Shown here in pieces: positions 1 through 7,267 of a stretch of DNA of 15,253 bases; position 1 is the first letter of the stretch, and each line of letters starts with the position of its first letter. The notes under the pieces were generated by a model. The model worked only from the letters and a program-made list of their open reading frames with translations, was not told where the DNA came from and ran no database searches. This stretch comes from Bacteroidales bacterium UBA1410 (GTDB taxonomy: Bacteria; Bacteroidota; Bacteroidia; Bacteroidales; Dysgonomonadaceae), in NCBI GenBank assembly GCA_002305015.1, contig DBPW01000041.1, positions 1 to 15,253 on the forward strand, in the 5' to 3' direction. The position numbers and the translations under genes were made by a program.

Positions 1-280
1 TCTTATGTGAGTGCTCAAATTTACTGCTAACTCTTTTATACACGCTACTCTATAGCGTTTATCTTTTGATTCAAAAATACAAAAACTATTCATTTAATAA
101 ACCTAATTTATGAACTTTTTTACAATTCATCAAATGGCGATTATATTTCTTTCAAGCTATTTTGACTCGCAGGGGTGTAAATTTCAGTAGTTTTTACTGT
201 TTTTATGCCCAAGAAGTTCTCGGATAAATCTTAGATCGGTTACCGACTCCTAATAAATGAGTAGCGGACGAATGGATGAA
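1..280. other. Gene-free left edge
   Basis: No credible ORF is visible on either strand. A hairpin at 42-58 (ACGCTA, 5-nt loop, TAGCGT) is followed by a T-rich run on the plus strand and could end a transcript entering from the left. A box reading TAAATTTG on the minus strand (16-23) fits the Bacteroidota -7 consensus, but no partner -33 box is visible at the right spacing. An 11-nt palindrome, TCGGT-T-ACCGA, lies at 236-246 just downstream of the first gene's stop. Positions 116-141 match 14939-14964 at the other end of the window, with 23 of 26 bases identical by my count. Confidence 0.4.
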
Positions 281-736
281 CTAGTGCAAAATGGCATTTT
301 GCAATTTTTTTTCAAGCACAGCCACAGCAGTTGCAACAACGACAGATATAAAAGTAGTTACGATACACATGGCAAGAAAACCGGCAGGATCGTCTTCTTT
401 ATTATGAAATATTCCTATATATAGTCCGGCCATGGCAATTAAAATGCTTAAGGTAATCGCACAATGTTTTATGCTTCTTAAAGTTCTTACCGCGGTTGCT
501 GAAAACAATTTATTTTGTTTGATATAGCCGAGTAATTTGAATGCTTTATACAACGCAACAAAAAAAGCGATGGATGAGGCGTATCCATACAAGATGAAGG
601 GGTCAAGATAAATGCTGAACAGGTCTAAGTTCGTGGCTCTTCCTTCGGTTAATGGAAACCGAATCATCAGGTAAAGTGTCCCGATACCGATAAGCACGAT
701 AACTGCCTGAAGGAATACAATCGAAATTCTTTTCAT
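281..736 (-). CDS. DUF2975 family membrane protein
   Basis: This is a 151-residue hydrophobic protein with four likely transmembrane helices, at about residues 5-24, 46-66, 92-110 and 119-141. The length, the four-helix layout and the opening MKRISIVFLQ fit the DUF2975 family (YoaS-like), small inner-membrane proteins of unknown function. In many bacteria such genes are followed by a small YozG-like XRE regulator. None is present here downstream (1-280) or upstream, so this copy looks like an orphan. A TAAGTTTG box on the minus strand (765-772) lies about 30 nt ahead of the ATG and may be its -7 element. The start is the only ATG that keeps the first helix intact. The family call rests on overall resemblance, not on a catalytic motif. 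Confidence 0.7.
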   Translation of the reverse strand: MKRISIVFLQAVIVLIGIGTLYLMIRFPLTEGRATNLDLFSIYLDPFILYGYASSIAFFVALYKAFKLLGYIKQNKLFSATAVRTLRSIKHCAITLSILIAMAGLYIGIFHNKEDDPAGFLAMCIVTTFISVVVATAVAVLEKKLQNAILH

Positions 737-764
737 ACTGATTTGATAAATGAAAATTATATGG

Positions 765-772
765 CAAACTTA
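765..772 (-). promoter_or_regulatory. Candidate -7 box for the DUF2975 gene
   Basis: On the minus strand this reads TAAGTTTG, an exact fit to the Bacteroidota TAnnTTTG box. It would place transcription start about 20-25 nt ahead of the ATG at 736. I see no TTTG partner 19-21 nt upstream, so it is only half supported. Confidence 0.35.
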
Positions 773-815
773 GACAAAAAGGACAAGATTTTATATACAA
801 GCCAATAAAAATAAA

Positions 816-847
816 GGCCCGGATGGTTCAATAGAAAATTAACGGGC
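816..847 (-). terminator. Terminator-like hairpin at the end of the fic gene
   Basis: Read on the minus strand, GCCCG (complement of 843-847) pairs with CGGGC (complement of 817-821) across a 21-nt loop, followed by a U-rich stretch (TTTATTTTTATT). The fic stop codon (839-841) lies inside the loop. The stem is short and the loop large, so efficiency is uncertain. Confidence 0.45.
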
Positions 848-1951
848 TTTTGGCGCAATGTTTAATTCGTAATTTGTACTACGCCCTCCCTGCCTGCTCT
901 TTACCAAAATTCCTTTTTTCATCAAATCCTGTATATCTCTCAACGCTGTGTCTTGAGAGCATTTCCCGATTTTTGCCCACTTCGAAGTGTTTAATACCCC
1001 CTCAAAATCATCCATAAGCATATTCAGGATTTTCCGCTGCCGCTCATTAAGGGTTACCTGTGAGTTTTCTGCCCAAAAAGAGTGCTTTATCATTATTTTT
1101 TCAAGAATCTTTTCGGAATTCTCAATGGCGTGTAACAAGCAATTCAGGTACCATTCCAGCCAATTTGTGATGTCCAAATCCCCTTGCTGTGTTTTTTCCA
1201 ATATATCGTAATACGAATTTCGTTCTTTCTGTATTTGTGTGGACATACTGTAAAATCGGTAGGATTGTTCGTCAGAACGGGCAAGCAGCATATCGCTTAA
1301 TGCTCTTGCCATTCTTCCGTTGCCATCTTCAAAGGGGTGAAGCGTTACAAACCACAAATGTGCAATGGCTGATTTCAAAACCAAATCATTTTCCTGTTCT
1401 AAATTAAACCAATCAATGAAAATCCGCATTTCATTTTCAAGTTGAGCTGCCGGTGGAGCCTGATAATGTATTTTCTCTTTTCCCAATGCTCCGGAAACAA
1501 CCTGCATCGGTCCTGTGGAATCGTCACGCCAGCCCCCTGTAATGATTTTATACATTCCGCTTTGTCCTGTGGGAAACAGGGCAGCATGCCAGGAAAACAA
1601 CCGCTCTTTGGTCAATTCTTTATCGTAGTTTTTAGTCGCATCAAGCATTAGATCAACTATACCGTCAACATTTCGTTCTGCATGCACTAAACCCGGAATA
1701 TCCAACCCCAATCGTCTTGCAATGGACGATCGAACCTGTTCTTTGTCGAGAAATTCACCTTCGATTTCCGTCGATTTGGTAATGTCGAGTGTCAGAATCT
1801 CTAGGTTAGCTTCATTTTGAAGTTCAAACCCTAAGGCACCCATTTTTCCGATAAGTTTTCCCTGTCGGTTTCTAACATAGGAAAGCAATGGTAACAGTTT
1901 TGCATTATTCCATTCAAAATGTGGCCAGTTAGGATGGTTGTATATGTACAT
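839..1951 (-). CDS. Fic family protein (DUF4172-Fic-winged helix)
   Basis: This 370-residue protein is a Fic-fold AMP (or other nucleotide monophosphate) transferase, an enzyme that modifies a hydroxyl side chain of a target protein. The N-terminal ~90 residues resemble DUF4172, with the opening MYIYNHPNWPHFEW. They contain the class II inhibitory motif (S/T)xxxE(G/N) as S60-T-E-I-E64-G65, whose glutamate normally blocks productive ATP binding. The complete active-site motif HPFEDGNGR spans 205-213 (catalytic H205, R213), so the enzyme is probably intact but self-inhibited. Residues ~290-365 form a winged-helix-like C-terminus of the kind found in Bacteroidota Fic proteins (ERQRKILNML, SQDTALRDIQDL). 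The full-length domain set supports the ATG at 1951. Paired repeats around the promoter suggest that it controls its own gene. There is no separate antitoxin next to it. The target is unknown. Confidence 0.93.
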   Translation of the reverse strand: MYIYNHPNWPHFEWNNAKLLPLLSYVRNRQGKLIGKMGALGFELQNEANLEILTLDITKSTEIEGEFLDKEQVRSSIARRLGLDIPGLVHAERNVDGIVDLMLDATKNYDKELTKERLFSWHAALFPTGQSGMYKIITGGWRDDSTGPMQVVSGALGKEKIHYQAPPAAQLENEMRIFIDWFNLEQENDLVLKSAIAHLWFVTLHPFEDGNGRMARALSDMLLARSDEQSYRFYSMSTQIQKERNSYYDILEKTQQGDLDITNWLEWYLNCLLHAIENSEKILEKIMIKHSFWAENSQVTLNERQRKILNMLMDDFEGVLNTSKWAKIGKCSQDTALRDIQDLMKKGILVKSRQGGRSTNYELNIAPKAR

Positions 1952-1956
1952 CTATT

Positions 1957-2007
1957 TTCTCCGCTTAATTTGCGGTAAATATACAGTTTATTCTCCGCAT
2001 GGACAAC
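1957..2007 (-). promoter_or_regulatory. Candidate fic promoter with paired operator-like repeats
   Basis: On the minus strand, GTTG (2004-2007), a 20-nt spacer and TATATTTA (1976-1983) match the Bacteroidota TTTG/TAnnTTTG promoter with one mismatch in each box. An 8-nt direct repeat, GCGGAGAA on the minus strand, occurs in the spacer (1991-1998) and again near the expected start of transcription (1957-1964), 34 nt apart. The downstream copy also belongs to an inverted repeat, CCGC-N7-GCGG (1961-1975). This would suit binding by the winged helix of the Fic protein itself, which is inference. Confidence 0.45.
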
Positions 2008-2119
2008 TTTTCAGGTGATTTTATCTCAATGTAATGGGTTATTCTATACTATTTTCTTGTCTCATTGTCTGTATCATATTCGTTTAATACCCTGAATCCC
2101 ATTCGCTCTAAAAATGGTA

Positions 2120-2138
2120 AGCTAAGTTCAACTTAGCT
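2120..2138. repeat. Perfect 9+1+9 palindrome between alkD and fic
   Basis: The sequence is AGCTAAGTT-C-AACTTAGCT, with fully complementary 9-nt arms around a single base. It lies 40 nt past the alkD stop and about 170 nt upstream of the fic start. It has no T-run directly beside it on either strand, so it looks more like a dimeric protein-binding site than an intrinsic terminator. A second hairpin, TCTGCC-N7-GGCAGA (2151-2169), lies between it and alkD. Confidence 0.5.
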
Positions 2139-2178
2139 ATGCTTTGTCACTCTGCCGGGTAATGGCAGAAGGGGTGTT

Positions 2179-2901
2179 TTATTTTATTTGTCTCTTCAAA
2201 AATTGCCGACGCAAATCTTCATCAAACTTTTCTATGGCATACCGCAACATGGTTCTGGGCATTTCGGCGTAATGTTTCAGCAAAAAAGCCAGTGCTGCTT
2301 CTTTGTCCCTTTTTCCGACTTCCCTGAGCATCCATCCCACCGCCTTATGAATCAAGTCGTGATGATGATGCAGCAATATTTTGGAAATTTTGAGTGTGTC
2401 ATCGAACTCGCCGTGACGAATAAAATGCAACGTGGCAATAATGGCAATCCGCTGTTTCCAAAGGTCGTCGGAGTGAGCTAAATCGTAAAGTAAATCTCTC
2501 TTTTTATCAACCAAGTAAGCGCCCAATAGCGTAGGGGCAGAGGCATCGACCAAATCCCAGTTATTGACAAAAGCAATGTTGTCGAGATACAGGTTCACTA
2601 TCGAAGTTCTTTCCGATTCGTCCGCTTTCTCAAATTTGTAGCAAAGCATAAAAAGAGCGGTCGACCGGTATTCGTGAATTTCGCTTCTCAAAAATTCTTC
2701 CAGTTCATTCAACTTGATTTCTCTGTACTGTTTTTTAGCAATTTTCCGTTGAGCGGGAACATTCACCCCCATAAATTTGTCGCCTTCTCCGTATTCGCCC
2801 GGTGCCGTTTTAAAAAACCGCAGGTGATGCTGTGCTTTTTCCTTACAAGCCTGTTCGTTTAATTCGTCAATTATGCGTTGGGATAAATTGATTTTATTCA
2901 T
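2179..2901 (-). CDS. AlkD-like DNA alkylation repair glycosylase
   Basis: This 240-residue, all-helical HEAT-like repeat protein has the length and pattern of the AlkD family. AlkD enzymes excise 3-methyl- and 7-methylpurines from DNA without flipping the base into a pocket. Residues equivalent to the catalytic and binding set of Bacillus cereus AlkD are recognisable: W115 and D119 in the NNWDLVD block (113-119), R151 in WKQR (148-151), and W190 in the GWMLREVG block. The active site therefore appears intact. A histidine cluster (178-181) falls in a helix junction. The ATG overlaps the stop of a possible upstream 33-aa ORF (ATGA). A candidate -7 box is at 3051-3058. A 38-bp relic of a related gene occurs at 8840-8877. 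The family call is firm; substrate range is inferred. Confidence 0.93.
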   Translation of the reverse strand: MNKINLSQRIIDELNEQACKEKAQHHLRFFKTAPGEYGEGDKFMGVNVPAQRKIAKKQYREIKLNELEEFLRSEIHEYRSTALFMLCYKFEKADESERTSIVNLYLDNIAFVNNWDLVDASAPTLLGAYLVDKKRDLLYDLAHSDDLWKQRIAIIATLHFIRHGEFDDTLKISKILLHHHHDLIHKAVGWMLREVGKRDKEAALAFLLKHYAEMPRTMLRYAIEKFDEDLRRQFLKRQIK

Positions 2902-2999
2902 TCTTTTGAATTATCTCGGATTTTATCTGTTTCAGAAAGATTTTCAAGACGAGTTTTTGCCCTATCTCCCATCGAAACCATTACTTCTTCCTGATACAT
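2898..2999 (-). CDS. Possible 33-aa ORF coupled to alkD
   Basis: On the minus strand an ORF of 33 codons begins with MYQEEVMVSM and ends with DNSKE. Its TGA overlaps the alkD ATG in an ATGA arrangement. The same frame is closed by a TAA about 12 codons upstream, so it is not the tail of a longer gene. A TAAATTTG box at 3051-3058 would give a leader of roughly 45 nt. The peptide is charged and has no signal or membrane segment. It could be a coupling leader, a small protein, or chance. I do not recognise a family. Confidence 0.35.
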   Translation of the reverse strand: MYQEEVMVSMGDRAKTRLENLSETDKIRDNSKE

Positions 3000-3050
3000 A
3001 TTGAATTTTCTGTTTTTATTTCCATTTTTTTACTGTCCTAAGTTATTTCG

Positions 3051-3058
3051 CAAATTTA
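3051..3058 (-). promoter_or_regulatory. Candidate -7 box for alkD
   Basis: The minus strand reads TAAATTTG, an exact TAnnTTTG match. The nearest TTTG upstream (3074-3077) is only 15 nt away, shorter than the usual 19-21, so the assignment is tentative. A transcript from here would have about 140 nt before alkD, enough to include the 33-aa ORF. Confidence 0.35.
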
Positions 3059-3340
3059 CCTTTTTATTCGTTTCAAACGTCCGAGTTTATTGAACTAAAA
3101 AATTATGTCAAATCTCTCTTGTGAAATATGCAACAAATATATGACTCTAATTTCGTATTTACAAAATTTAAAACCTGTATAAATCACTTTATGGTTTACA
3201 TGTAATATTAGCGGTTAAAAAAGCACAGTATCAACCGGATAAACTAATTAAATCGATTACAAACTTTATATTATCCGCAAAATCGAAATAATTAACACCG
3301 GCGTGGTTCTTACCGGAAACTGAAATTTTTAAGCAAAATT
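3059..3340. other. AT-rich intergenic stretch between divergent genes
   Basis: No ORF with a recognisable product lies here. It separates the minus-strand alkD unit from the plus-strand NigD-like gene. I see no strong hairpin. CCGG occurs twice 15 nt apart (about 3298-3316) without forming a convincing site. Confidence 0.4.
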
Positions 3341-3372
3341 TTAGGGATTTTAAAAATGGAATTGTAATTTTG
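3341..3372 (+). promoter_or_regulatory. Promoter of the NigD-like lipoprotein gene
   Basis: TTAG (3341-3344; one mismatch to TTTG), a 20-nt spacer and TAATTTTG (3365-3372; exact TAnnTTTG) form a good Bacteroidota sigma-factor promoter. The start of transcription would be near 3379. That leaves about 128 nt of leader to the preferred ATG at 3507, or about 32 nt to an alternative GTG at 3411. Confidence 0.6.
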
Positions 3373-3506
3373 CAGTCTATAGAAAGTGCCGGTACTCACA
3401 AATCAACATTGTGAAACGTGTCTCTATATTATTATTTAAAAATAGTAAGCAATCGCGCATCATCATAAAATCTGTAAAAAGATGCACTGACGTAAAAAAC
3501 ACTGAA

Positions 3507-4286
3507 ATGATGAATCACAAAATTAGAAGAAATAGGAATCGGAATATACTAGTCATCCTTGCCTTGTTTACGTGTATGATAAGCCATACAAGTTGTAGCG
3601 ACAATGAAGAAGATGGTTTCAGGGGTTTTATGAGTAAAGCCACAATTATAGGCGATTCGATAAATGGTTACTACTGCTATCTTGATGGTGGAGGATTGGT
3701 AATTTCTCACGACCGAGCACTTGCCGGGGTTGAGAGAGGTTATTTCGGTTTCTACTACAAGGAGAGTGATTGGACAACATCGGTAGACGGCGTAAAGTTT
3801 ATCGACAATGCGCATGTCTCTGGATGGTCGGTATATGATATAATTCAACCTATCAGCAAAGCGGAAGCCGAGGCGAAGCATATCACCGATAAGGATCGTT
3901 GTCAGTTACCCTCAATTTTGTCTGTAGATCGCGGATATCGAGGCTATTTCGATTTATATTTAGGAACTTCTATTATAAATAGGGAAAATGGAGAAAAAAT
4001 CCGTGCCGAATTGAATATGGTGTACGATCCTGAAGAGCAAACACCCGATACCCTGCGGTTACAACTCTGTTACAATCCTAAAATACCTGATAATTGGTCG
4101 GCTACAAGTAATGATTACGGGACTGTGTCGTGCGATATTTCCTCTCTTGTTAACCTTCAACAATGGAGCGACTCGGTTACAGTTGTGGTCAAATCAGGTG
4201 ATGAAGAAAAACATGGGTTCAAAATCAGTAAGAATGATTTCATTAAACCCGATGGAAAAATAACTTTCAGGGTAACCCTTCGGTGA
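3507..4286 (+). CDS. NigD-like lipoprotein
   Basis: This protein has the layout of NigD-like proteins of Bacteroidota: a lipoprotein signal, an N-terminal OB-like domain (about residues 32-120 from this start) and a C-terminal beta-sandwich. NigD was named from a bacteriocin-linked operon, but the role of most relatives is unknown. The signal peptide has the basic stretch KIRRNRNRN, a hydrophobic core and a lipobox ending in TSC-SDNEED. The acidic residues after the cysteine resemble the signal for export to the cell surface. Typical family features are the GYYCYLDGGG block and the late GTVSCDISSL and KITFRVTL strands. The frame is open back to a GTG at 3411, but that start would put 33 atypical residues before the signal peptide, so one of the tandem ATGs (3507 or 3510) is preferred. 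It has its own promoter and is monocistronic. Confidence 0.8.
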   Translation: MMNHKIRRNRNRNILVILALFTCMISHTSCSDNEEDGFRGFMSKATIIGDSINGYYCYLDGGGLVISHDRALAGVERGYFGFYYKESDWTTSVDGVKFIDNAHVSGWSVYDIIQPISKAEAEAKHITDKDRCQLPSILSVDRGYRGYFDLYLGTSIINRENGEKIRAELNMVYDPEEQTPDTLRLQLCYNPKIPDNWSATSNDYGTVSCDISSLVNLQQWSDSVTVVVKSGDEEKHGFKISKNDFIKPDGKITFRVTLR

Positions 4287-4332
4287 TGCCCGTATAGGAA
4301 TTCAAATTTAGACAGTTTTTGAAGATCTAATT

Positions 4333-4372
4333 AAAAAAACGTTAAAAACATTTGGAGTCGATATAACGTTTT
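4333..4372 (-). terminator. Weak terminator-like hairpin below the R-M cassette
   Basis: AAAACGTT (4336-4343) and AACGTTTT (4365-4372) are perfect inverted 8-mers with a 21-nt loop. Read on the minus strand, the second arm runs into further Ts (seven in all), as expected for a terminator of the endonuclease operon. The stem is AT-rich and so weak. On the plus strand it could also mark the end of the NigD-like transcript. Confidence 0.3.
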
Positions 4373-4485
4373 GGGGAGTTTCTTTGATTCCGGTTGTGCG
4401 GGAGCAGTTCGGCCAAGTCTTTATCGTGGATATGAGTAAGAGTATAAACCATCCCGTTACGGAAGTTAACACCCGCTTGTAAACT
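4342..4485 (-). pseudogene. Possible IS66-type transposase C-terminal remnant
   Basis: On the minus strand a 47-codon open stretch without a start reads, in part, AGVNFRNGMVYTLTHI and then DLAELLPHN. The spacing of GVN, a (V/I)Y-LTHI helix and ELLPHN near the end resembles the C-terminal tail of IS66-family transposases. The reading frame is closed by stops just upstream (TGA directly before it), and nothing else of an IS66 element is visible. It lies between the endonuclease stop and the NigD-like gene. The assignment is from pattern memory and needs a search. Confidence 0.35.
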
Positions 4486-4529
4486 TTCTCAGTTCATATG
4501 CAAATGTTTTCATAAGGACGGTGATTGCA

Positions 4530-5585
4530 TTAGATTAATTCTTTTAAAGTAGAGTATCTCTCTGTATTGTAATTTCCTCTGTTGTCAAATGCAGTTTTAT
4601 TGTATGTTCTTGTTAGCCATCTGTCATTACCAATTTTCTGAATAATAGAATCGTTATGGTCTATAAGTTCAATTTCTGAAATTAGATTCCATTCGTTTAA
4701 TAGTGCTCTATATTCAGCTGTCAACCTTTTTGCATTGTCACACAACAGTAGGAATTTATCAAGGAATGATGTTGTAGAAATTGAGTTAATGATTTCCAAT
4801 ATTTGTTCCATTGTGTTTTGCTGTCCGGAAAGGAAATCCCATAATTCACTTGCAATCAACGTTTCGTTTGGAGCAAAATATTTTGTCATATTTATTATTG
4901 AGCACAAGAATCTAGTTTTGTCAAAACTGGTAACAGCATCTGTTGCAGGATTCACAGTTGGATCAAAAGGAAAGCCAATATAAAAATGTACTTGTTTGTC
5001 GGGAAATTGACGGTATAATGCAGCTTTACCTTCAAGAATTTTTTGCTTTTCACCTCTCATTTCACCTGAATTGGGCTTGACAGATTTCATTTCAATAGCA
5101 GTGATAGAATTCGTATCGTCGATAAATACATCGGCTGAGAAATCAATAGCACTAACTAATGGAGACTCGTCATTTTGAAATATTAATGAATTCTCATATT
5201 CTAAGTTAGGTAATAATGTGCCATTACTAAGGTTAGTTATAATGTTTGTAATATTATTTTTTTGGTTTTGCGTAATTGGCAGATTACCCATTTTTTTAGA
5301 AGTGTACTCTCTTTTTTCACCATTTGATAAATGATGCGCTACATTTTCAAAGAAAGTTTGGCCTAGTGTTGTGTTTAAACCTTGAAGCCAACTACTCAAA
5401 CTAATAAAAAATGGTGTATCAGAAACTTTTCCACTCAGTTTGTCAGAAAAAGCCTTAAGAAATGCTTCGTGAAAGGGTGCATTCCGGTTATTCGAAGCAT
5501 CTTCAGGGAAGCTCTCAAATCTTGTGACAAGGGTTTTAATTACCTCTATGGATATTTTTTCTTTTTGTTTATCAGTTAAGGGCAT
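4530..5585 (-). CDS. TdeIII-family type II restriction endonuclease
   Basis: This 351-residue protein resembles the TdeIII family of type II restriction enzymes. As I recall, the characterised relatives (such as MjaII) recognise GGNCC. The expected PD-(D/E)xK-type core is visible as SAIDFSADVF (144-153) with D152, followed by a strand carrying E165-M-K167. After it come a basic segment (KSVKPNSGEMRGEK) and the strand VHFYIGFPFDPT, which is characteristic of the family. The rest is mainly helical and probably holds target recognition. It lies 80 nt behind the methyltransferase on the same strand with no promoter of its own that I can see, so it should be made from the C-M-R transcript. Placing R last helps delay cutting until methylation is complete. 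The nuclease family is well supported; the site is inferred only by family. Confidence 0.85.
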   Translation of the reverse strand: MPLTDKQKEKISIEVIKTLVTRFESFPEDASNNRNAPFHEAFLKAFSDKLSGKVSDTPFFISLSSWLQGLNTTLGQTFFENVAHHLSNGEKREYTSKKMGNLPITQNQKNNITNIITNLSNGTLLPNLEYENSLIFQNDESPLVSAIDFSADVFIDDTNSITAIEMKSVKPNSGEMRGEKQKILEGKAALYRQFPDKQVHFYIGFPFDPTVNPATDAVTSFDKTRFLCSIINMTKYFAPNETLIASELWDFLSGQQNTMEQILEIINSISTTSFLDKFLLLCDNAKRLTAEYRALLNEWNLISEIELIDHNDSIIQKIGNDRWLTRTYNKTAFDNRGNYNTERYSTLKELI

Positions 5586-5665
5586 AAATTAATCTTTATT
5601 CAAATATTATGGTATTTTATTCTTAAAATTTATATTTATGATGCCTGATTTAATTGAATCCATAT

Positions 5666-7267
5666 TTATTTTTCTTTTAAATGAAAAATTATTTCGGCAT
5701 ACGCACCTTTATCTTTCTCTGTGCGGTTTAAAACCGGTCGTTTGTATTGATTGACGATTTTCATCCCGGCATTTTCTGCTATTGTTGGGTACATATTATA
5801 TTTATCATTGGCAACTAGGAAAATATCATAATCATCAACTAAAAATTTTTTAGTATTATTCAAAACAGCAATAATTCCTTCAATGTAGCTTTGTTTTGCT
5901 TCTCTGCCTCGACCTTTGTAAAGAGGACCTATTTCCAACTCGTCATGTCTTTTAAATCCGAATAGGTCATACGCATATGCGTGTTGTTCGTGGTAATCAA
6001 TTAATCCAACATAAGGTGGAGAGGAAAAAATACCTTTGATTTTTTGTTTTTCAATTAATTCAGCAAATGCAGGATTTACTCTATTCATTTGTTCAATTAT
6101 ATCTATGTTGCGGCTATCACCTGTTAAGCAGGTGTGAAAAGTATTTTTTCTTAATTTGTCGAATTGTCCTAGACGTTTTACCGTGTCTTTGGAATATGTA
6201 CTCCACCATTTCATTATTGAAAATAGTGGTTTACAGATTTTTCCGTGTTTACTACAATAGTAAGTGGTTGTTACAGGTTCTAATAATGTAGCCAAATCTA
6301 CATGAGTGGTGGCTCGGCAACTTCTTATTGTTCTACTCAATATTAGACTGATGATTTGTTTGGTTTTTGGATTTTCAATTTTCTTGATTTCGTTATACAC
6401 AAATTCAATTTCTTCCCTAATATGTTGTGAATACCATTTGTCAAGAAATGTATCTTCTTTTTCTTGTCGAAGTTTGATTTTATATTTCTTTACCAATTCG
6501 TTGTATATGGGTAAAAACTCAGCTTCCTTTTCAGCCCCATAAGTTTTTTCATCAATTTCTTTTCGCTTGACCTTGTACTTATATTCTGGAACAGGGAAAT
6601 ATTTGTTGTTAAACACATTCAACTTTTGAAGTAAATTTTCTTCAAATTCCACCGCATTAGAATCAGCAATAAATTTATTTAATGCTTTTGATATTCTGAT
6701 AATTTCACTTTGCACATCTGCAAGATTATATTTTTCAACCTTGCAGTTCCCAATCATTGTGTTAAAAGCCGATACATCAACACCAACAGCGTGAATGCCT
6801 AATTCACATGCTTGAACCATTGTTGTGCCACTTCCTGAAAATGGATCTAAAACGATATCACCCGGTTTGAAATAAACTTCTTTTTTAAATTTATCTGTAT
6901 GGTCATCCAAGAAATATTCTACAAGTTGAGGAATAAATTTACCTTTGTACGGGTGAAGTCTATGAACGTGTTTTGTTGTTTCTGCTTCCTTGTACTGTTC
7001 AAAAGATAATGCCCAATTCAAATCTTCTCCAAGCTGCTCCTTCCATTCTTCTTGTCGGGATTTTTTTTGATCTTTATAGTACTTGACTAAATCATCTTTA
7101 AGAACTTGCGTGGAGCCATTATTGCCAATTTTTCTGATTCTTCCATATTGAATTAAGTAAGCGATATTTGATGTTGTAACATTTTTATTGAGATATTCGG
7201 TAGCCCATTGGCTTGCTTCTTTTATTGATAATAATTCTGGCATATCATTTATTTTTTGTAATTCCAT
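5666..7267 (-). CDS. DNA methyltransferase (probably N4-cytosine) of the R-M system
   Basis: This 533-residue enzyme protects host sites from the neighbouring endonuclease using S-adenosylmethionine. Residues 1-66 form a helix-turn-helix-like domain, LLSIKEASQWATEYLN to VLKDDLVKYYKD, similar to excisionase or MerR-type readers. The block HRLHPYKGKF (102-111) precedes the cofactor loop DPFSGSGTT (141-149) and the acidic strand end GVDVS (162-166). The catalytic motif SPPY is at 416-419. SPPY is most often found in N4-cytosine enzymes, whereas DPPY is more common for adenine. About 265 residues separate the cofactor loop from SPPY, an unusually long insertion that probably holds the target-recognition region. 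A CxxHGKxC motif (338-345) in that stretch might bind metal. The start overlaps the end of the controller gene by 23 nt, so translation is probably coupled. Confidence 0.92.
   Translation of the reverse strand: MELQKINDMPELLSIKEASQWATEYLNKNVTTSNIAYLIQYGRIRKIGNNGSTQVLKDDLVKYYKDQKKSRQEEWKEQLGEDLNWALSFEQYKEAETTKHVHRLHPYKGKFIPQLVEYFLDDHTDKFKKEVYFKPGDIVLDPFSGSGTTMVQACELGIHAVGVDVSAFNTMIGNCKVEKYNLADVQSEIIRISKALNKFIADSNAVEFEENLLQKLNVFNNKYFPVPEYKYKVKRKEIDEKTYGAEKEAEFLPIYNELVKKYKIKLRQEKEDTFLDKWYSQHIREEIEFVYNEIKKIENPKTKQIISLILSRTIRSCRATTHVDLATLLEPVTTTYYCSKHGKICKPLFSIMKWWSTYSKDTVKRLGQFDKLRKNTFHTCLTGDSRNIDIIEQMNRVNPAFAELIEKQKIKGIFSSPPYVGLIDYHEQHAYAYDLFGFKRHDELEIGPLYKGRGREAKQSYIEGIIAVLNNTKKFLVDDYDIFLVANDKYNMYPTIAENAGMKIVNQYKRPVLNRTEKDKGAYAEIIFHLKEK

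Noticed and set aside
3411..3506. GTG at 3411 as the start of the NigD-like protein
   Set aside because: It would put 33 extra residues with no signal-peptide character before a standard lipoprotein signal. It cannot be fully excluded because the promoter lies only about 40 nt upstream.
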